DNA from: Terrimicrobiaceae bacterium | GTDB lineage: Bacteria > Verrucomicrobiota > Verrucomicrobiia > Chthoniobacterales > JAATET01 | NCBI GenBank assembly: GCA_028713285.1 | Contig: JAQTOP010000006.1 | Location: 1-64,000, forward strand | Reading direction: 5' to 3' | DNA: 64,000 nucleotides | In this document: positions 1 through 8,674 of the stretch, piece by piece | Layout of the letters: each line of letters begins with the position of its first letter | Numbering within the stretch: the first letter of the stretch is position 1 | Notes under the pieces: model-generated | Told to the model about the DNA's origin: nothing | Databases searched by the model: none | The model's input: the letters and a program-made list of their open reading frames with translations, nothing else | Position numbers and translations under genes: made by a program

Positions 1-659
1 AGCGCGTTGAGGCATTTGCGCGCATCGCCATCGCTGATCGTCGCGAGATGCGCCGCGGCGTCCCCATCGAGCACGATGCCCCGCCCGCCCAGCCCGCGCT
101 CCGCGTCGGCGAGCGCCCGATCCAGCAGCTCGCGCAGATCGGCCTCGGTGAGCGGCTCGAGCTGAAAGACCTGCGAACGTGAAACGAGCGGAGAGTTCAC
201 GTAGAAATACGGGTTGTGCGTCGTCGCCCCGATCAATCGCACGCGCCCGCTCTCGACGTCGGGCAGGAGCACGTCCTGCTGCGCCTTGTTGAACCGGTGA
301 ATCTCGTCGATGAAGAGCAGCGTCGGCGGCCCGCCCCGCTCCGCCCGCACCGCCGCCGCGGCCATTACCCGCCGCAAATCCGCCACGCTGCTCTCGACCG
401 CGTTCATCCGCTCGAATCGCGACCGCGTCGTCGCCGCGATCACCTGCGCGAGGCTTGTCTTGCCCGTGCCCGGCGGCCCGAAGAAAAGTAGCGACGAGAC
501 CCGATCCGCTTCGATGGCGCGGCGTAGCAGCTTCCCCTCCCCGATGATGTGCCGCTGGCCCACGACCGCGTCGAGCGTGCGCGGGCGCATCCGCGCGGCG
601 AGCGGCGCGGACGCGGGAATGGCCGCGTGCGCGTCGTCCGGGGTGAACAGGTCCTCCAT
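1..659 (-). CDS. rarA: Replication-associated recombination ATPase RarA/MgsA (N-terminal part)
   Basis: AAA+ ATPase of the RarA/MgsA (WRNIP1) family, thought to act at stalled replication forks together with single-strand binding protein. Only the first 219 codons are inside the window; the C-terminus runs off the left edge. The protein begins MEDLFTPDD. Visible motifs are the Walker A stretch GPPGTGKTS near residues 61-69, Walker B LLFIDEIHRFNKAQQD near 113-128, and the sensor-1 region GATTHNPYF near 144-152. These are diagnostic for RarA rather than RuvB or the DnaX clamp loader. It is divergent from the adjacent stress-protein gene, with only about 60 bases between the two starts, so the promoters must lie there. 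Confidence 0.93.
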   Translation of the reverse strand, partial: MEDLFTPDDAHAAIPASAPLAARMRPRTLDAVVGQRHIIGEGKLLRRAIEADRVSSLLFFGPPGTGKTSLAQVIAATTRSRFERMNAVESSVADLRRVMAAAAVRAERGGPPTLLFIDEIHRFNKAQQDVLLPDVESGRVRLIGATTHNPYFYVNSPLVSRSQVFQLEPLTEADLRELLDRALADAERGLGGRGIVLDGDAAAHLATISDGDARKCLNA

Positions 660-722
660 CCCGCCACTATGTCAGCGCCCGAAAAGCTCGCAAGACACGG
701 TCGCTCGTGGGATAGTGCAGGC

Positions 723-1169
723 ATGAAAACCCTCCTCGCCGCCGTCGATTTCAGCGAAGCCTCCCTCACGGTTGTCGCCAACGCCGCGGAGTTTGCGCGT
801 TCGCTCGATGCCCGTCTCGTGCTGCTCCATGTGGTCGAACCGATCGCCAGCTACGTGCCGGTGGGCGCTGCGATGGACGTGATCGAGACCGCTCCGCCGC
901 CGATCATGGAGGAGGATCTCGCCGCCCAGAAGGAACACCTCAACCGCCTCGCCGAAGGACTCGAGAACGTAGAAACCGCCGCCATCGTCGGGCTCGCCGC
1001 CGACGAAATCGTCAACCAGGCGGAAGACCGCGGCGCCACGCTCATCGTGCTGGGTTCGCACGGCCACGGCGCGATCTACAATCTCTTCGCCGGCAGCGTC
1101 GTCACCGGCGTGCTCAAGCGCGCCCGCATTCCCGTGCTCGTCATCCCCATCGGCGACCGGATGAAATAG
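723..1169 (+). CDS. Universal stress protein, UspA family
   Basis: Small cytoplasmic Usp-domain protein (148 residues) that probably binds ATP. It starts MKTLLAAVDFSE, typical of the family's first strand. The ATP-binding signature G-2x-G-9x-G(S/T) is intact near residues 119-133 (GSHGHGAIYNLFAGS), placing it in the nucleotide-binding UspFG-type group rather than the UspA type that does not bind ATP. It contains one domain, not a tandem. It is divergent from rarA and followed by a convergent glycosyltransferase gene, so it is probably transcribed alone. The precise role of Usp proteins is usually stress survival; nothing in the sequence narrows that further. Confidence 0.92.
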   Translation: MKTLLAAVDFSEASLTVVANAAEFARSLDARLVLLHVVEPIASYVPVGAAMDVIETAPPPIMEEDLAAQKEHLNRLAEGLENVETAAIVGLAADEIVNQAEDRGATLIVLGSHGHGAIYNLFAGSVVTGVLKRARIPVLVIPIGDRMK

Positions 1170-1197
1170 CGCCGGCCACCTTGTTCGAAAAAGCGTC

Positions 1198-2343
1198 CTA
1201 TCCGGCGCTGACCTGGCGATAGAGCCGGTCCAGCGCTTCAGCCACCGCCGCGCGGGAAAATTTCGACCGCACCGCCGCCGCGCCGCCCGCCGCGATCCGC
1301 GCATACAGGCCCGGATCGCCGATCAGCCGCTCGACCGCCTCCGCCACGCCGCCGGCATCCCGCTCTTCGCACAGCAGGCCGCCGACCTCGTGTTCGACCG
1401 CCTCGGGGATGCCGCCGTGCCGCGTCGCGACCACCGGCAGCCCCGTCGCCATCGCTTCGAGCAGCCCATTGGGGATCCCTTCCACATCGCCCGCCACCGT
1501 TTCGCTCGGATGCAAAAAGACGTGCGATGAAGCGAAGAGCTCGCGCAGCGCCGATTGATCGAGAAATCCCGCGAAGCGCACCCGGCTCGCCACGCCGAGC
1601 TGCGCCGCCCGCTCGCGCAGCTTCGTATCGAGCGGTCCGGTGCCGGCGATCACAAGGGTCATTTTCGGGTGGCGCGGTGAGAGCTTTGCAAAAGCCGCAA
1701 GAGTCGTCACCAGCCCCTTCTTCGGAACCAGCCGGCACGCCTGCACGAGTTGAATCGAGCCGTCCGCAGGCAACGCCCGTTCGCGAAACTCCAGCTCCGG
1801 CAGGGCCGTGCGAATGACGGTCAGTTTCTCGCGCGGACACCCGAGCCGGTGCACCGCCTCGACCAGCGCCTCGCTCCGGCACGCCACGCGCGCCGCCTGT
1901 GCGAAGATGCGCTTCCGCGCGGCGCGATAGCCCGGCGTGGCGATGTCGCCGGCCACATCCGCGCCATGGAACGAAACGACGACCGGAATCTCGACGCTCT
2001 CGATCAGCGGCAGCAAATGCACCGCGACATTGCCGAAGAAGACATGCAGCACGCGCGCCCGCCGCTCGCTCAGGACCGCGCGCAGACGCGCCGTCTCGCC
2101 GCGGCTGATTTGCCACGGCGCGAGGGTGAAATGCCTCTCGACGGCCCGCGCGGCGAAACGCCAGGGCGAACGCGGCACGACTTCGAGGCCGTCCATCGGA
2201 AACGTGCCGGGGTTCTCGACCTTTTGCGCGAGCACGAGCGGCTGCCAGCCGTCCAGCGCGAGGATTTGCCGGTGCAGGTGGTGCATCTCCGGCTTGAGGT
2301 AGGTCGCGCAGAAAAACGCGACGACCGGTTCGTTACCACTCAA
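1198..2343 (-). CDS. Glycosyltransferase family 4 (GT-B fold)
   Basis: Glycosyltransferase of 381 residues, probably acting on exopolysaccharide or lipid-linked sugar at the cytoplasmic membrane face. The N-terminal acceptor domain has a VVSFHGADV motif near residues 122-130. The C-terminal donor domain carries the GT4 hallmarks LVIAGTGPL and the E-x7-E motif EGIPNGLLE near residues 288-296, followed by GLPVVATRHGGIPEAV. Donor and acceptor cannot be told from sequence. Its start overlaps by 11 bases the end of a small secreted-protein gene, so the two are probably co-transcribed. No other glycan genes are adjacent. Confidence 0.9.
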   Translation of the reverse strand: MSGNEPVVAFFCATYLKPEMHHLHRQILALDGWQPLVLAQKVENPGTFPMDGLEVVPRSPWRFAARAVERHFTLAPWQISRGETARLRAVLSERRARVLHVFFGNVAVHLLPLIESVEIPVVVSFHGADVAGDIATPGYRAARKRIFAQAARVACRSEALVEAVHRLGCPREKLTVIRTALPELEFRERALPADGSIQLVQACRLVPKKGLVTTLAAFAKLSPRHPKMTLVIAGTGPLDTKLRERAAQLGVASRVRFAGFLDQSALRELFASSHVFLHPSETVAGDVEGIPNGLLEAMATGLPVVATRHGGIPEAVEHEVGGLLCEERDAGGVAEAVERLIGDPGLYARIAAGGAAAVRSKFSRAAVAEALDRLYRQVSAG

Positions 2344-2620
2344 AGGCGAATAAAATGAAGCCCTTCGGCTTGCCCGGGTCGCGGTCGCTGTGCGCCACGT
2401 TGTTTTCGCCGTTGCCGTATTCCTTGGGCGCGAGGGGATTCACGAGCTGCCACGGTTTCTTGATCGTGAAGATTTCCTTCACGATGCCTTCGATTGTCGG
2501 CTTCGGCGCCACCGGCTCATGAACGACCGGCGCCTTCCTCGGGGCATGCGGCGCGACGAACTCCTGTCCCATCGCGCTTGCGGCGACCAGTGCGAACCCG
2601 ATGGCGAGCAGTGCCTTCAT
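2333..2620 (-). CDS. Small secreted protein of unknown function
   Basis: A 95-residue protein with a clear signal peptide (MKALLAIGFALVAASAMG, cleavage probably after AMG) followed by a proline-rich stretch and the conserved-looking end GKPKGFILFAFEW. I do not recognise the family. The start is the only ATG that yields a signal peptide; the open frame extends upstream but that part overlaps the divergent kdsD coding region and looks antisense. Its 3' end overlaps the glycosyltransferase start by 11 bases, suggesting an operon. The 87 bases between this start and that of kdsD must hold two divergent promoters. Confidence 0.7.
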   Translation of the reverse strand: MKALLAIGFALVAASAMGQEFVAPHAPRKAPVVHEPVAPKPTIEGIVKEIFTIKKPWQLVNPLAPKEYGNGENNVAHSDRDPGKPKGFILFAFEW

Positions 2621-2707
2621 GAAAAAAGAGTTAGCGCAATCCCGCGCCGCCGACAAGCCGCGCGACGCTTGCCACCCGCCGGCCGGCGCGGCACAATCCC
2701 CGTTCCC

Positions 2708-3679
2708 ATGGACTTCCTCGGCCAGGCCCGCCGCGTCTTCGACATCGAGATCGAGGGCCTCCGCGCCGTGGCCGCCCGCCTCGACGGGACCTTCGTGCAG
2801 GCGGTGGAGGCGCTGCGAGCCTGCGTGGGACGCCGCGGAAAAATCGTCGTCGTCGGCGTTGGCAAGTCCGGCCACATCGGCGAAAAAATTGCCGCCACCC
2901 TCACGAGCACGGGCAGCCCGGCCGTCGTCCTGAATTCGTTGAACGCCCTCCACGGCGACCTCGGCATCGTGTCCGACGGCGACGTCGTGCTCGCGCTCAG
3001 CTACAGCGGCGAAACGGACGAACTCAACAATCTCCTCCCCGCCCTCGCCCGATTCGACGCCGGACTCATCGCCATCACCGGCAACCCGCAATCCTCGCTC
3101 GCTCGCGCGGCCGGCATCGTGCTCGACGTGCGGGTCGAGCAGGAGGCCTGCCCGCTCAATCTCGCGCCCACCACCAGCACGACCGCCATGCTTTCCCTCG
3201 GCGACGCCCTTGCCATGGTGCTGCTCGAGGCCCGCGGCTTCGACAAGGACGACTTCGCCCGCTTCCACCCCGGCGGCCAGCTTGGCCGCTCGCTCCTGCT
3301 GCGCGTGAGCGAAATCATGCGCGGCGCGGACCGCCTCGCCCTCGTCGGCCCGGACGAATCGATCCTCGATACGATCAAGGTGATGAATTCCCGGCGCGCC
3401 GGCGCCGCCGTGATCGTCGATCCGGCGGAAAGGCTTCTCGGCATTTTCACGCACGGAGACTTCGCCCGCCACTTCACCGCGGCGCCCGACATCGCGAATC
3501 ATCCCGTCGGGCGATTCATGACGCCCATGCCCGTCACGATCCGCAGCGACCGGCTCGCGGCCGAAGTGCTGCACGTCTTGCAAACGCGGCGCATCGACGA
3601 TCTCGTCGTCGTCGATGCGGAGGGCCGGCCCGTCGGCATCATTGACTCGCAGGATTTGTCGCGCCACAAACTCCTTTGA
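2708..3679 (+). CDS. kdsD: D-arabinose-5-phosphate isomerase (KdsD/KpsF family)
   Basis: Catalyses ribulose-5-phosphate to arabinose-5-phosphate, the first step of Kdo synthesis for LPS. The 323-residue protein has the family order: SIS sugar-isomerase domain (residues about 30-170, with VVGVGKSGHIGEKIAAT and LSYSGETDE), the HPGGQLGR segment, then two CBS motifs (about 205-323) including DFARHF and VGIIDSQD. The start MDFLGQARRVFDIE matches the usual N-terminus; the open frame continues upstream but that part is antisense to a secreted-protein gene. It precedes efp by 49 bases. Together with gmhA and the MsbA-like exporter in this window it argues for an LPS-bearing outer membrane. Confidence 0.94.
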   Translation: MDFLGQARRVFDIEIEGLRAVAARLDGTFVQAVEALRACVGRRGKIVVVGVGKSGHIGEKIAATLTSTGSPAVVLNSLNALHGDLGIVSDGDVVLALSYSGETDELNNLLPALARFDAGLIAITGNPQSSLARAAGIVLDVRVEQEACPLNLAPTTSTTAMLSLGDALAMVLLEARGFDKDDFARFHPGGQLGRSLLLRVSEIMRGADRLALVGPDESILDTIKVMNSRRAGAAVIVDPAERLLGIFTHGDFARHFTAAPDIANHPVGRFMTPMPVTIRSDRLAAEVLHVLQTRRIDDLVVVDAEGRPVGIIDSQDLSRHKLL

Positions 3680-3728
3680 CCCCCGCCGCCCTCCCCGGCT
3701 ATCCACTTACGTTCACCCAATCTCCTCA

Positions 3729-4286
3729 ATGGCACTCGCAAACGATCTCCGCAAAGGCATGGCCATCCGCTACAACGGAAACCCCGCCATCGTCCTCGAA
3801 GTCCAGCACCGCACACCCGGCAACCTCCGCGCGTTTGTGCAGGTCATCGTCCGCTACATCGGCACCGGCAAATCCGCCGACATCCGCTTCTCCTCGACCG
3901 AGAAAATCGACCTCGTCGATGTCAACCGCCAGGAACTCGAATTCAGCTACTCCGACTCGCAGGGCTTCCACTTCATGGATCCCGAGACCTACGAGACGAT
4001 CACGCTCAACGCCGACCTCCTCGCCGACTCGAAGGATTACCTCGTCGAGAACTTGAAAGTCTCCGTGCTCAGCCTCGAGGGCCGGCCCGCCCAGGTCGAG
4101 CTGCCCGCCACGGTGGAACTCACCGTCACCGAATCCGCCGCGGGCGTGAAGGGCGACTCGGCGAACAACGTCCAAAAGCCCGCCAGGCTCGAAACCGGAA
4201 AGCTCATCAACGTCCCCCTCTTCATCAAGGAGGGCGAAAAAATCCGCATCGACACGCGGACGGGCAACTACATGGGCCGGGCATAG
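3729..4286 (+). CDS. efp: Translation elongation factor P
   Basis: Ribosome-binding factor of 185 residues that relieves stalling at polyproline stretches. The three-domain beta-barrel layout is complete: KOW-like domain I (MALANDLRKGMAIRYNG), domain II with FHFMDPETYE, and the C-terminal signature INVPLFIKEGEKIRIDTRTG. The tip of the domain I loop reads RTPGN (residues 28-32): asparagine 32 sits where most EF-Ps have the lysine or arginine that is lysylated, rhamnosylated or otherwise modified. No EpmA, EarP or YmfI-like gene is in the window. The start ATG is the one giving the canonical N-terminus; the open frame runs further upstream into kdsD. Confidence 0.95.
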   Translation: MALANDLRKGMAIRYNGNPAIVLEVQHRTPGNLRAFVQVIVRYIGTGKSADIRFSSTEKIDLVDVNRQELEFSYSDSQGFHFMDPETYETITLNADLLADSKDYLVENLKVSVLSLEGRPAQVELPATVELTVTESAAGVKGDSANNVQKPARLETGKLINVPLFIKEGEKIRIDTRTGNYMGRA

Positions 4287-4351
4287 GAAGGCCAATTTGC
4301 GCTCTCCGGACGCGACCGTTCTTCGTTTCGCGGCAGACGCAATGCAGGCAT

Positions 4352-5266
4352 ATGGCAATTCCCGATTATCAGTCCTGCATGCTGCCGCTCCTCCGTTTCG
4401 CGGGTGACGGCCAGGAGCACCAATTAAAGGATGCGATTCTTGCTTTGGCGGACGAATTCGCACTTTCAGACGGAGAGCGAAACGAGTTTCTTCCCAGTGG
4501 ACAGCAACCCGTCTTTACGAATCGCGTCGGGTGGGCTCGAACCTATTTGAAGAAGGCAGGACTTCTCGCGTCACCCAGGCGGGGATACTTCCAGATCACA
4601 GACCGAGGGCGCTCCGTGCTTCAAGAGCGACCCGTTGCGATCAGTCAAAAATCTTTGGAAAGATTCCCCGAATTCGTCGAATTCAAGGCAATCCGACGAG
4701 ACAAGTCGGAAGATGGCGGGGCTGGCGAGCCCGAGTCGTTGCTTGGACAAACTCCGCACGAAGCCCTTGAGTCAGCATATGACCGACTGAGCGCCGAGCT
4801 GGCCGCTGACATACTTTCCAATATCAAGTCCACCGACCCGGCTCTTTTCGAGAACGTTGTCGTCGAACTTCTCGTGAAGATGGGATACGGGGGGAGTCGC
4901 AAGGATGCTGGACGGGCGATTGGTCGCAGCGGCGACGAAGGCATAGACGGTATCATCAAGGAGGATCACCTTGGATTGGACAATATCTACATCCAGGCGA
5001 AACGCTGGGAGGCAACGATCGGCCGACCGGAGATTCAGAAATTCGCCGGCGCGCTTCAGGGGCAGCGCGCACGCAAAGGCATATTCATCACCACGTCAGA
5101 TTTCACCAAAGACGCTCGTGATTACGTATCTCGAATCGATTCCAGAATTATTCTGATCGACGGAGCAACCCTCTCTAAGCTGATGATCGAATTTGGAGTC
5201 GGCGTTACGCCAGTCGTCACTTATCAGGTAAAGAAGCTGGATTCGGACTATTTCAGCCAAAACTAA
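4352..5266 (+). CDS. mrr: Mrr-type restriction endonuclease
   Basis: Type IV-like modification-dependent nuclease, 304 residues, about the length of E. coli Mrr as I recall it. An N-terminal winged-helix Mrr_N domain (about 1-95, with the conserved NRVGWARTYLKKAGL) is followed by a PD-(D/E)xK nuclease domain (about 155-290). The catalytic elements D-E-G-I-D-G and, after a strand, IYIQAKRW are present, as is the family sequence KGIFITTSDFT. No methyltransferase is adjacent, consistent with a solitary Mrr that cuts methylated DNA. Codons are visibly AT-richer than those of the flanking genes, which suggests acquisition by transfer. Confidence 0.93.
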   Translation: MAIPDYQSCMLPLLRFAGDGQEHQLKDAILALADEFALSDGERNEFLPSGQQPVFTNRVGWARTYLKKAGLLASPRRGYFQITDRGRSVLQERPVAISQKSLERFPEFVEFKAIRRDKSEDGGAGEPESLLGQTPHEALESAYDRLSAELAADILSNIKSTDPALFENVVVELLVKMGYGGSRKDAGRAIGRSGDEGIDGIIKEDHLGLDNIYIQAKRWEATIGRPEIQKFAGALQGQRARKGIFITTSDFTKDARDYVSRIDSRIILIDGATLSKLMIEFGVGVTPVVTYQVKKLDSDYFSQN

Positions 5267-5305
5267 AATGCACCGTCCGATTCAGCACGTTTCGATTTTC
5301 CAGCG

Positions 5306-6139
5306 ATGCGACACTGCCTCCTTCCGCTCCGAGGCCGCGCAAACCTTCACGCTGGCGACTGGTTCCCGGATTCGGTAAACCGCAGCGTGGCCCGCCGAAA
5401 GCGCTCCAACGAGAAACTGCGAGCGGCCCTCGCGCCGGATCTGCGCGCCACGGTGCCCACGCGGTGGGTGAAATTCGTCGTCGGCCTGTTTCTGCTGCCG
5501 CCCGCATGGGTGCTTACGGAGACCTTCTTCACGGCCTTCGCCCGGGCCGCGCTGCACGAGCATTTTTGGGCGACGGAGGAGTTCTGGTTCTTCGGGCTCG
5601 GGCTCGTTCTGTGGCTGGTCGCCTTCCTCGCGCTGCCGCGGCCGCTGTGGATTTACGTCTTCGGGCATGAACTCACCCACGCGCTGTGGGTGCTGCTGCA
5701 CGGCGGCCGCGTGAGCCAGTTTCGCATCACGCCGCAGGGCGGGCACATTCTCTCCGACCGCATCAATACCTGGATCGCGCTCGCGCCGTATTTCTTCCCG
5801 ATCTACAGCCTGCTCGTGATCGCGATCTACGGCGCGGCGGGGTTGTTTTGGGACATGACGCCGTTTCGGCCCGTGCTCTACATGCTCATCGGCGCGACGT
5901 GGGGATTCCACATCACCTTCACGCTCTGGATGATCCCGCGCGGGCAGACCGACATCACCTACGGCGGCAACTTCTACTCGCTCGTCATCATTTACCTTCT
6001 CAATCTCGCCGTGCTCTCGATCTTTTTGATCGCGGCGTCGCAGGGCCTCACCCTCGCGGGCTTCGGACGGGAACTGCTGGCCAACTCAGTGGACTTTGTC
6101 GCCCGCGCGACGCATCTCCTCCGGCTCGGGCGGCTTTGA
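5306..6139 (+). CDS. Integral membrane protein with HExxH motif (M50-like)
   Basis: Polytopic membrane protein of up to 277 residues. Hydrophobic segments lie around residues 54-75, 92-115, 155-180, 190-212 and 222-245. The sequence VFGHELTHALWVLLHGG near residue 118 contains an intact HExxH zinc motif inside a hydrophobic stretch, as in site-2-type intramembrane proteases; I see no clear second metal-ligand motif, so a metalloprotease role is inferred. The start is uncertain: the first 27 residues look non-coding and an in-frame GTG at 5387 (reading VARRKRSNEK) may be the true start. The stop TGA overlaps the TTG start of the next gene, so the two are probably co-translated. Confidence 0.72.
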   Translation: MRHCLLPLRGRANLHAGDWFPDSVNRSVARRKRSNEKLRAALAPDLRATVPTRWVKFVVGLFLLPPAWVLTETFFTAFARAALHEHFWATEEFWFFGLGLVLWLVAFLALPRPLWIYVFGHELTHALWVLLHGGRVSQFRITPQGGHILSDRINTWIALAPYFFPIYSLLVIAIYGAAGLFWDMTPFRPVLYMLIGATWGFHITFTLWMIPRGQTDITYGGNFYSLVIIYLLNLAVLSIFLIAASQGLTLAGFGRELLANSVDFVARATHLLRLGRL

Positions 6140-7212
6140 GCGCGGCCATCGAGTTTCTTCTGCGACTCCAGGCCGAATGCGGCGGAGTGATTCCCGTCGA
6201 GCGCTACCTCCGCGAGGCGCTGTATCATCCCGAGCACGGCTACTACGCGCGAAACATCCGCACCGTCGGACGGCGCGGCGACTTCGCCACGTCGGCCAGC
6301 CTCGGCGAGGCGCTCGGCTCCGCGCTCGCACGCTGGCTGTGGCTCAATCGGCTGCCCGCGAAGCGGGGCGCGTGGCATGTGATCGAGGCGGGCGCGGGCA
6401 CGGGCGAACTCGCGCGCACCGTGCTGCGCCGGCTTGGCCTCTTGCGGCGGCGCGGACTCGTCTATCACATCGTGGAAACGTCGCCGGTCCTGCGCGAAGA
6501 GCAGCGGCGCGCCCTGCCGCAATACCGCGTGCGCTGGCACGAATCGATGATCGACGCCCTGGCGGAATGCGACGGCCGGGCCGCAACTTTCTCGAACGAA
6601 CTCATCGACGCCTTTCCGTGCCAGCTCTTCGAGCGACGGGAAGGCGCGTGGATCGAAGTGGGCGTGCGCATCGAGAATGGACGCGTGATCGAATGCGCGC
6701 TGGACCGCCCGCCGCCGCCAAGCAGCGCCTTCGCAGGGAACTTCGCCGACGGTCAGCGGGTGGAGGTGCATGCCTCGGCGGCCGAGTGGATCGCCTCGTG
6801 GGCCGCCGCCGCGCGCGAGGCCCGGATGCTCACGATCGATTACGGCGACACGGCCCCCGCGCTCTACCACCGCCGGCCGCGCGGCACGTTGCGCGCGTAT
6901 TTCCATCATCAGCGCTACGAGGGCGTCGAGGTCTATCACCGCTTTGGCCGGCAGGACATCACCTGCGACGTGAATTTCACCGACCTGCGCGCGTGGACGG
7001 AGCACTGCGGCTGGCGCACGGCGGCGCTCACCACGCAGGCGGAATTTTTCGCGACCCACGGCGCGGTGCATGCGAGCTTGCACGACGCGCAGCTCGTGGA
7101 TCACACCGGCGCGGGCGCGGCGTTCAAAGTGCTCGTGCAGGAGAAGGGATTCACGCCCCGGGAGCTGCCGGGCCGATTTCGCTTGTCGCACAGACGCGTA
7201 GATGTGGAATAG
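6136..7212 (+). CDS. SAM-dependent methyltransferase, MidA/NDUFAF7 family
   Basis: Class I methyltransferase of 358 residues. It starts at TTG (reading MSAAIEFLLRLQAECGG) inside the TTGA overlap with the upstream membrane-protein stop; earlier frame is antisense-like. Family features are YLREALYHPEHGYY, GDFATSASLGEALGSALA, the SAM-binding VIEAGAGTGELARTVL (about residues 79-94), SNELIDAFP and LTIDYGD. The mitochondrial homologue methylates an arginine of complex I; bacterial members have no settled substrate. Coupling to an HExxH membrane protein is notable but does not define the role. Its 3' end overlaps the following NHL gene by 11 bases. Confidence 0.9.
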   Translation: MSAAIEFLLRLQAECGGVIPVERYLREALYHPEHGYYARNIRTVGRRGDFATSASLGEALGSALARWLWLNRLPAKRGAWHVIEAGAGTGELARTVLRRLGLLRRRGLVYHIVETSPVLREEQRRALPQYRVRWHESMIDALAECDGRAATFSNELIDAFPCQLFERREGAWIEVGVRIENGRVIECALDRPPPPSSAFAGNFADGQRVEVHASAAEWIASWAAAAREARMLTIDYGDTAPALYHRRPRGTLRAYFHHQRYEGVEVYHRFGRQDITCDVNFTDLRAWTEHCGWRTAALTTQAEFFATHGAVHASLHDAQLVDHTGAGAAFKVLVQEKGFTPRELPGRFRLSHRRVDVE

Positions 7213-8674
7213 TTTGAGAAGGATGAAGAAATCCCTCCGCTTCTTCGCGCTCATGGGATCGGCTCTTGCCGGAATCTGCCCGCAATTGCCCGCCGCCTCC
7301 TTCTCGACGTTCCAGGCCGCCGATCTTGTCCTCGGACAGACAAACTTCACGTCGGGTGGCTTCCTGACACCCCCGACCGGGGCCAGCCTGCGGGCGCCTT
7401 CCGGCATCGCCATCGATCCCGCCACGGGCAAGGTGTTCGTTGCGGATGCGTTCAACAATCGCGTCCTGCGCTTCTCGAGCGCCGCTGCGATGGCCAGCGG
7501 CTCGAACGCCGAGGCCGTCTTCGGTCAGCCAAATTTTTCCGGCTCCTCGCCAAACCAGGGCGGCTCTGTCAGCGCAAGCACGCTGGCCGTTCCCACCACG
7601 CTGGCCATCGACGGGAACGGCACGCTTTGGGTGGCGGATGGAAACAATCGCGTGGTGGGTTATCTGGTCGCCTCGAGCCTCTCGAACAATCCGCCTGCGG
7701 ACCGCGTGCTGGGGCAGGCGACTTTCACGACGGCGGCGCCCGGTCTGACCGCTTCGACGCTCAAAACTCCCAGCGGCGCCTGGGCCGATTCCGCGGGCAA
7801 TCTGTGGGTCGCCGATGGGGGTAACCACCGCGTGCTGCGCTACGACAATGTCGCCGCGAAGGCCAATGGCGCTGCCGCGGACGGAGTGCTCGGACAGGCC
7901 AACTTCACCAGCGGCGCAGCCGCCACCAGCGCGTCGGGAATGTCCCCTCCCGGCGGTGTTCACGTGGATGGCAGCGGCACGCTTTGGGTTGCGGATACTG
8001 GCAACAGACGCGTGTTGCGATTTGCCAACGCGGCGGCCCGGATCGATGGGGCCCCGGCCGACGGCGTATTGGGCCAGGCCGATTTTGCCTCCACCGCACC
8101 TTCGACCACGCAAGCAGGAATGAGCGGCCCGGTCGGTGTCCTGACGGATGCCCACGGATCGCTCTACGTCAGCGACAGCTCCAACAACCGCGTGCTGATC
8201 TTCGACGGCGCAAACGGGCTGGCGAATGGCGCCCCGGCCGACGTCGTGCTCGGTCAGCCAGACTTCACCACGAGCGCCCCGGCGACCGCCGCGCAGGGCA
8301 TGAACGGTCCCGGCGGCTCCGCTCTCGATTCCGCCGGCAGGCTCTGGGTGACGGACGGAACCAACAGCCGGGCGCTCCGATTTTCGCCGATCGTTTCCCC
8401 CGCCCCCGGCAAACCAAAGCTCACGATTGCCGGGAAGAAAACCATCACGACCGGCAAGCCGAGCGTTCGCATCCGGGGAACCGCATCCAGCTCCGTCGGA
8501 ATCGCCAGGGTTGAGTTCAAGGTCGGCACGGGATCCTTCAAAACCGCGCAGGGAACCGCGTCGTGGAAATTCAAGACGTCGATCACCTCCCCGGCCACGA
8601 TCATCAAAATCCGCGCCATCGACACCACCGGCCGTTTCTCGAAGGTCGGCAAGGTGAAGGTCATTCTCGAATAG
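7202..8674 (+). CDS. Secreted NHL-repeat beta-propeller protein
   Basis: Exported protein of 490 residues. After a signal peptide (the core FFALMGSALAGICPQLPAA follows basic residues; ATG at 7202 or 7223) there are about six NHL-type repeats of roughly 62 residues. Each contains a D-x-VLGQ-x-x-F-T element and a WVAD-x-x-NxRVLR element, spanning about residues 40-400, enough for one six-bladed propeller. The last 80 residues (from KPKLTIAGKKT) form a predicted all-beta, lysine-rich Ig-like domain. No catalytic motif is seen; a binding or surface role is inferred. Its 3' end overlaps the convergent bioF gene by 14 bases. Confidence 0.85.
   Translation: MWNSLRRMKKSLRFFALMGSALAGICPQLPAASFSTFQAADLVLGQTNFTSGGFLTPPTGASLRAPSGIAIDPATGKVFVADAFNNRVLRFSSAAAMASGSNAEAVFGQPNFSGSSPNQGGSVSASTLAVPTTLAIDGNGTLWVADGNNRVVGYLVASSLSNNPPADRVLGQATFTTAAPGLTASTLKTPSGAWADSAGNLWVADGGNHRVLRYDNVAAKANGAAADGVLGQANFTSGAAATSASGMSPPGGVHVDGSGTLWVADTGNRRVLRFANAAARIDGAPADGVLGQADFASTAPSTTQAGMSGPVGVLTDAHGSLYVSDSSNNRVLIFDGANGLANGAPADVVLGQPDFTTSAPATAAQGMNGPGGSALDSAGRLWVTDGTNSRALRFSPIVSPAPGKPKLTIAGKKTITTGKPSVRIRGTASSSVGIARVEFKVGTGSFKTAQGTASWKFKTSITSPATIIKIRAIDTTGRFSKVGKVKVILE

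Noticed and set aside
2333-3706. A 457-codon minus frame opposite kdsD
   Set aside because: Only its last 95 codons, from the ATG at 2620, look like a protein (signal peptide); the remainder is antisense to kdsD.
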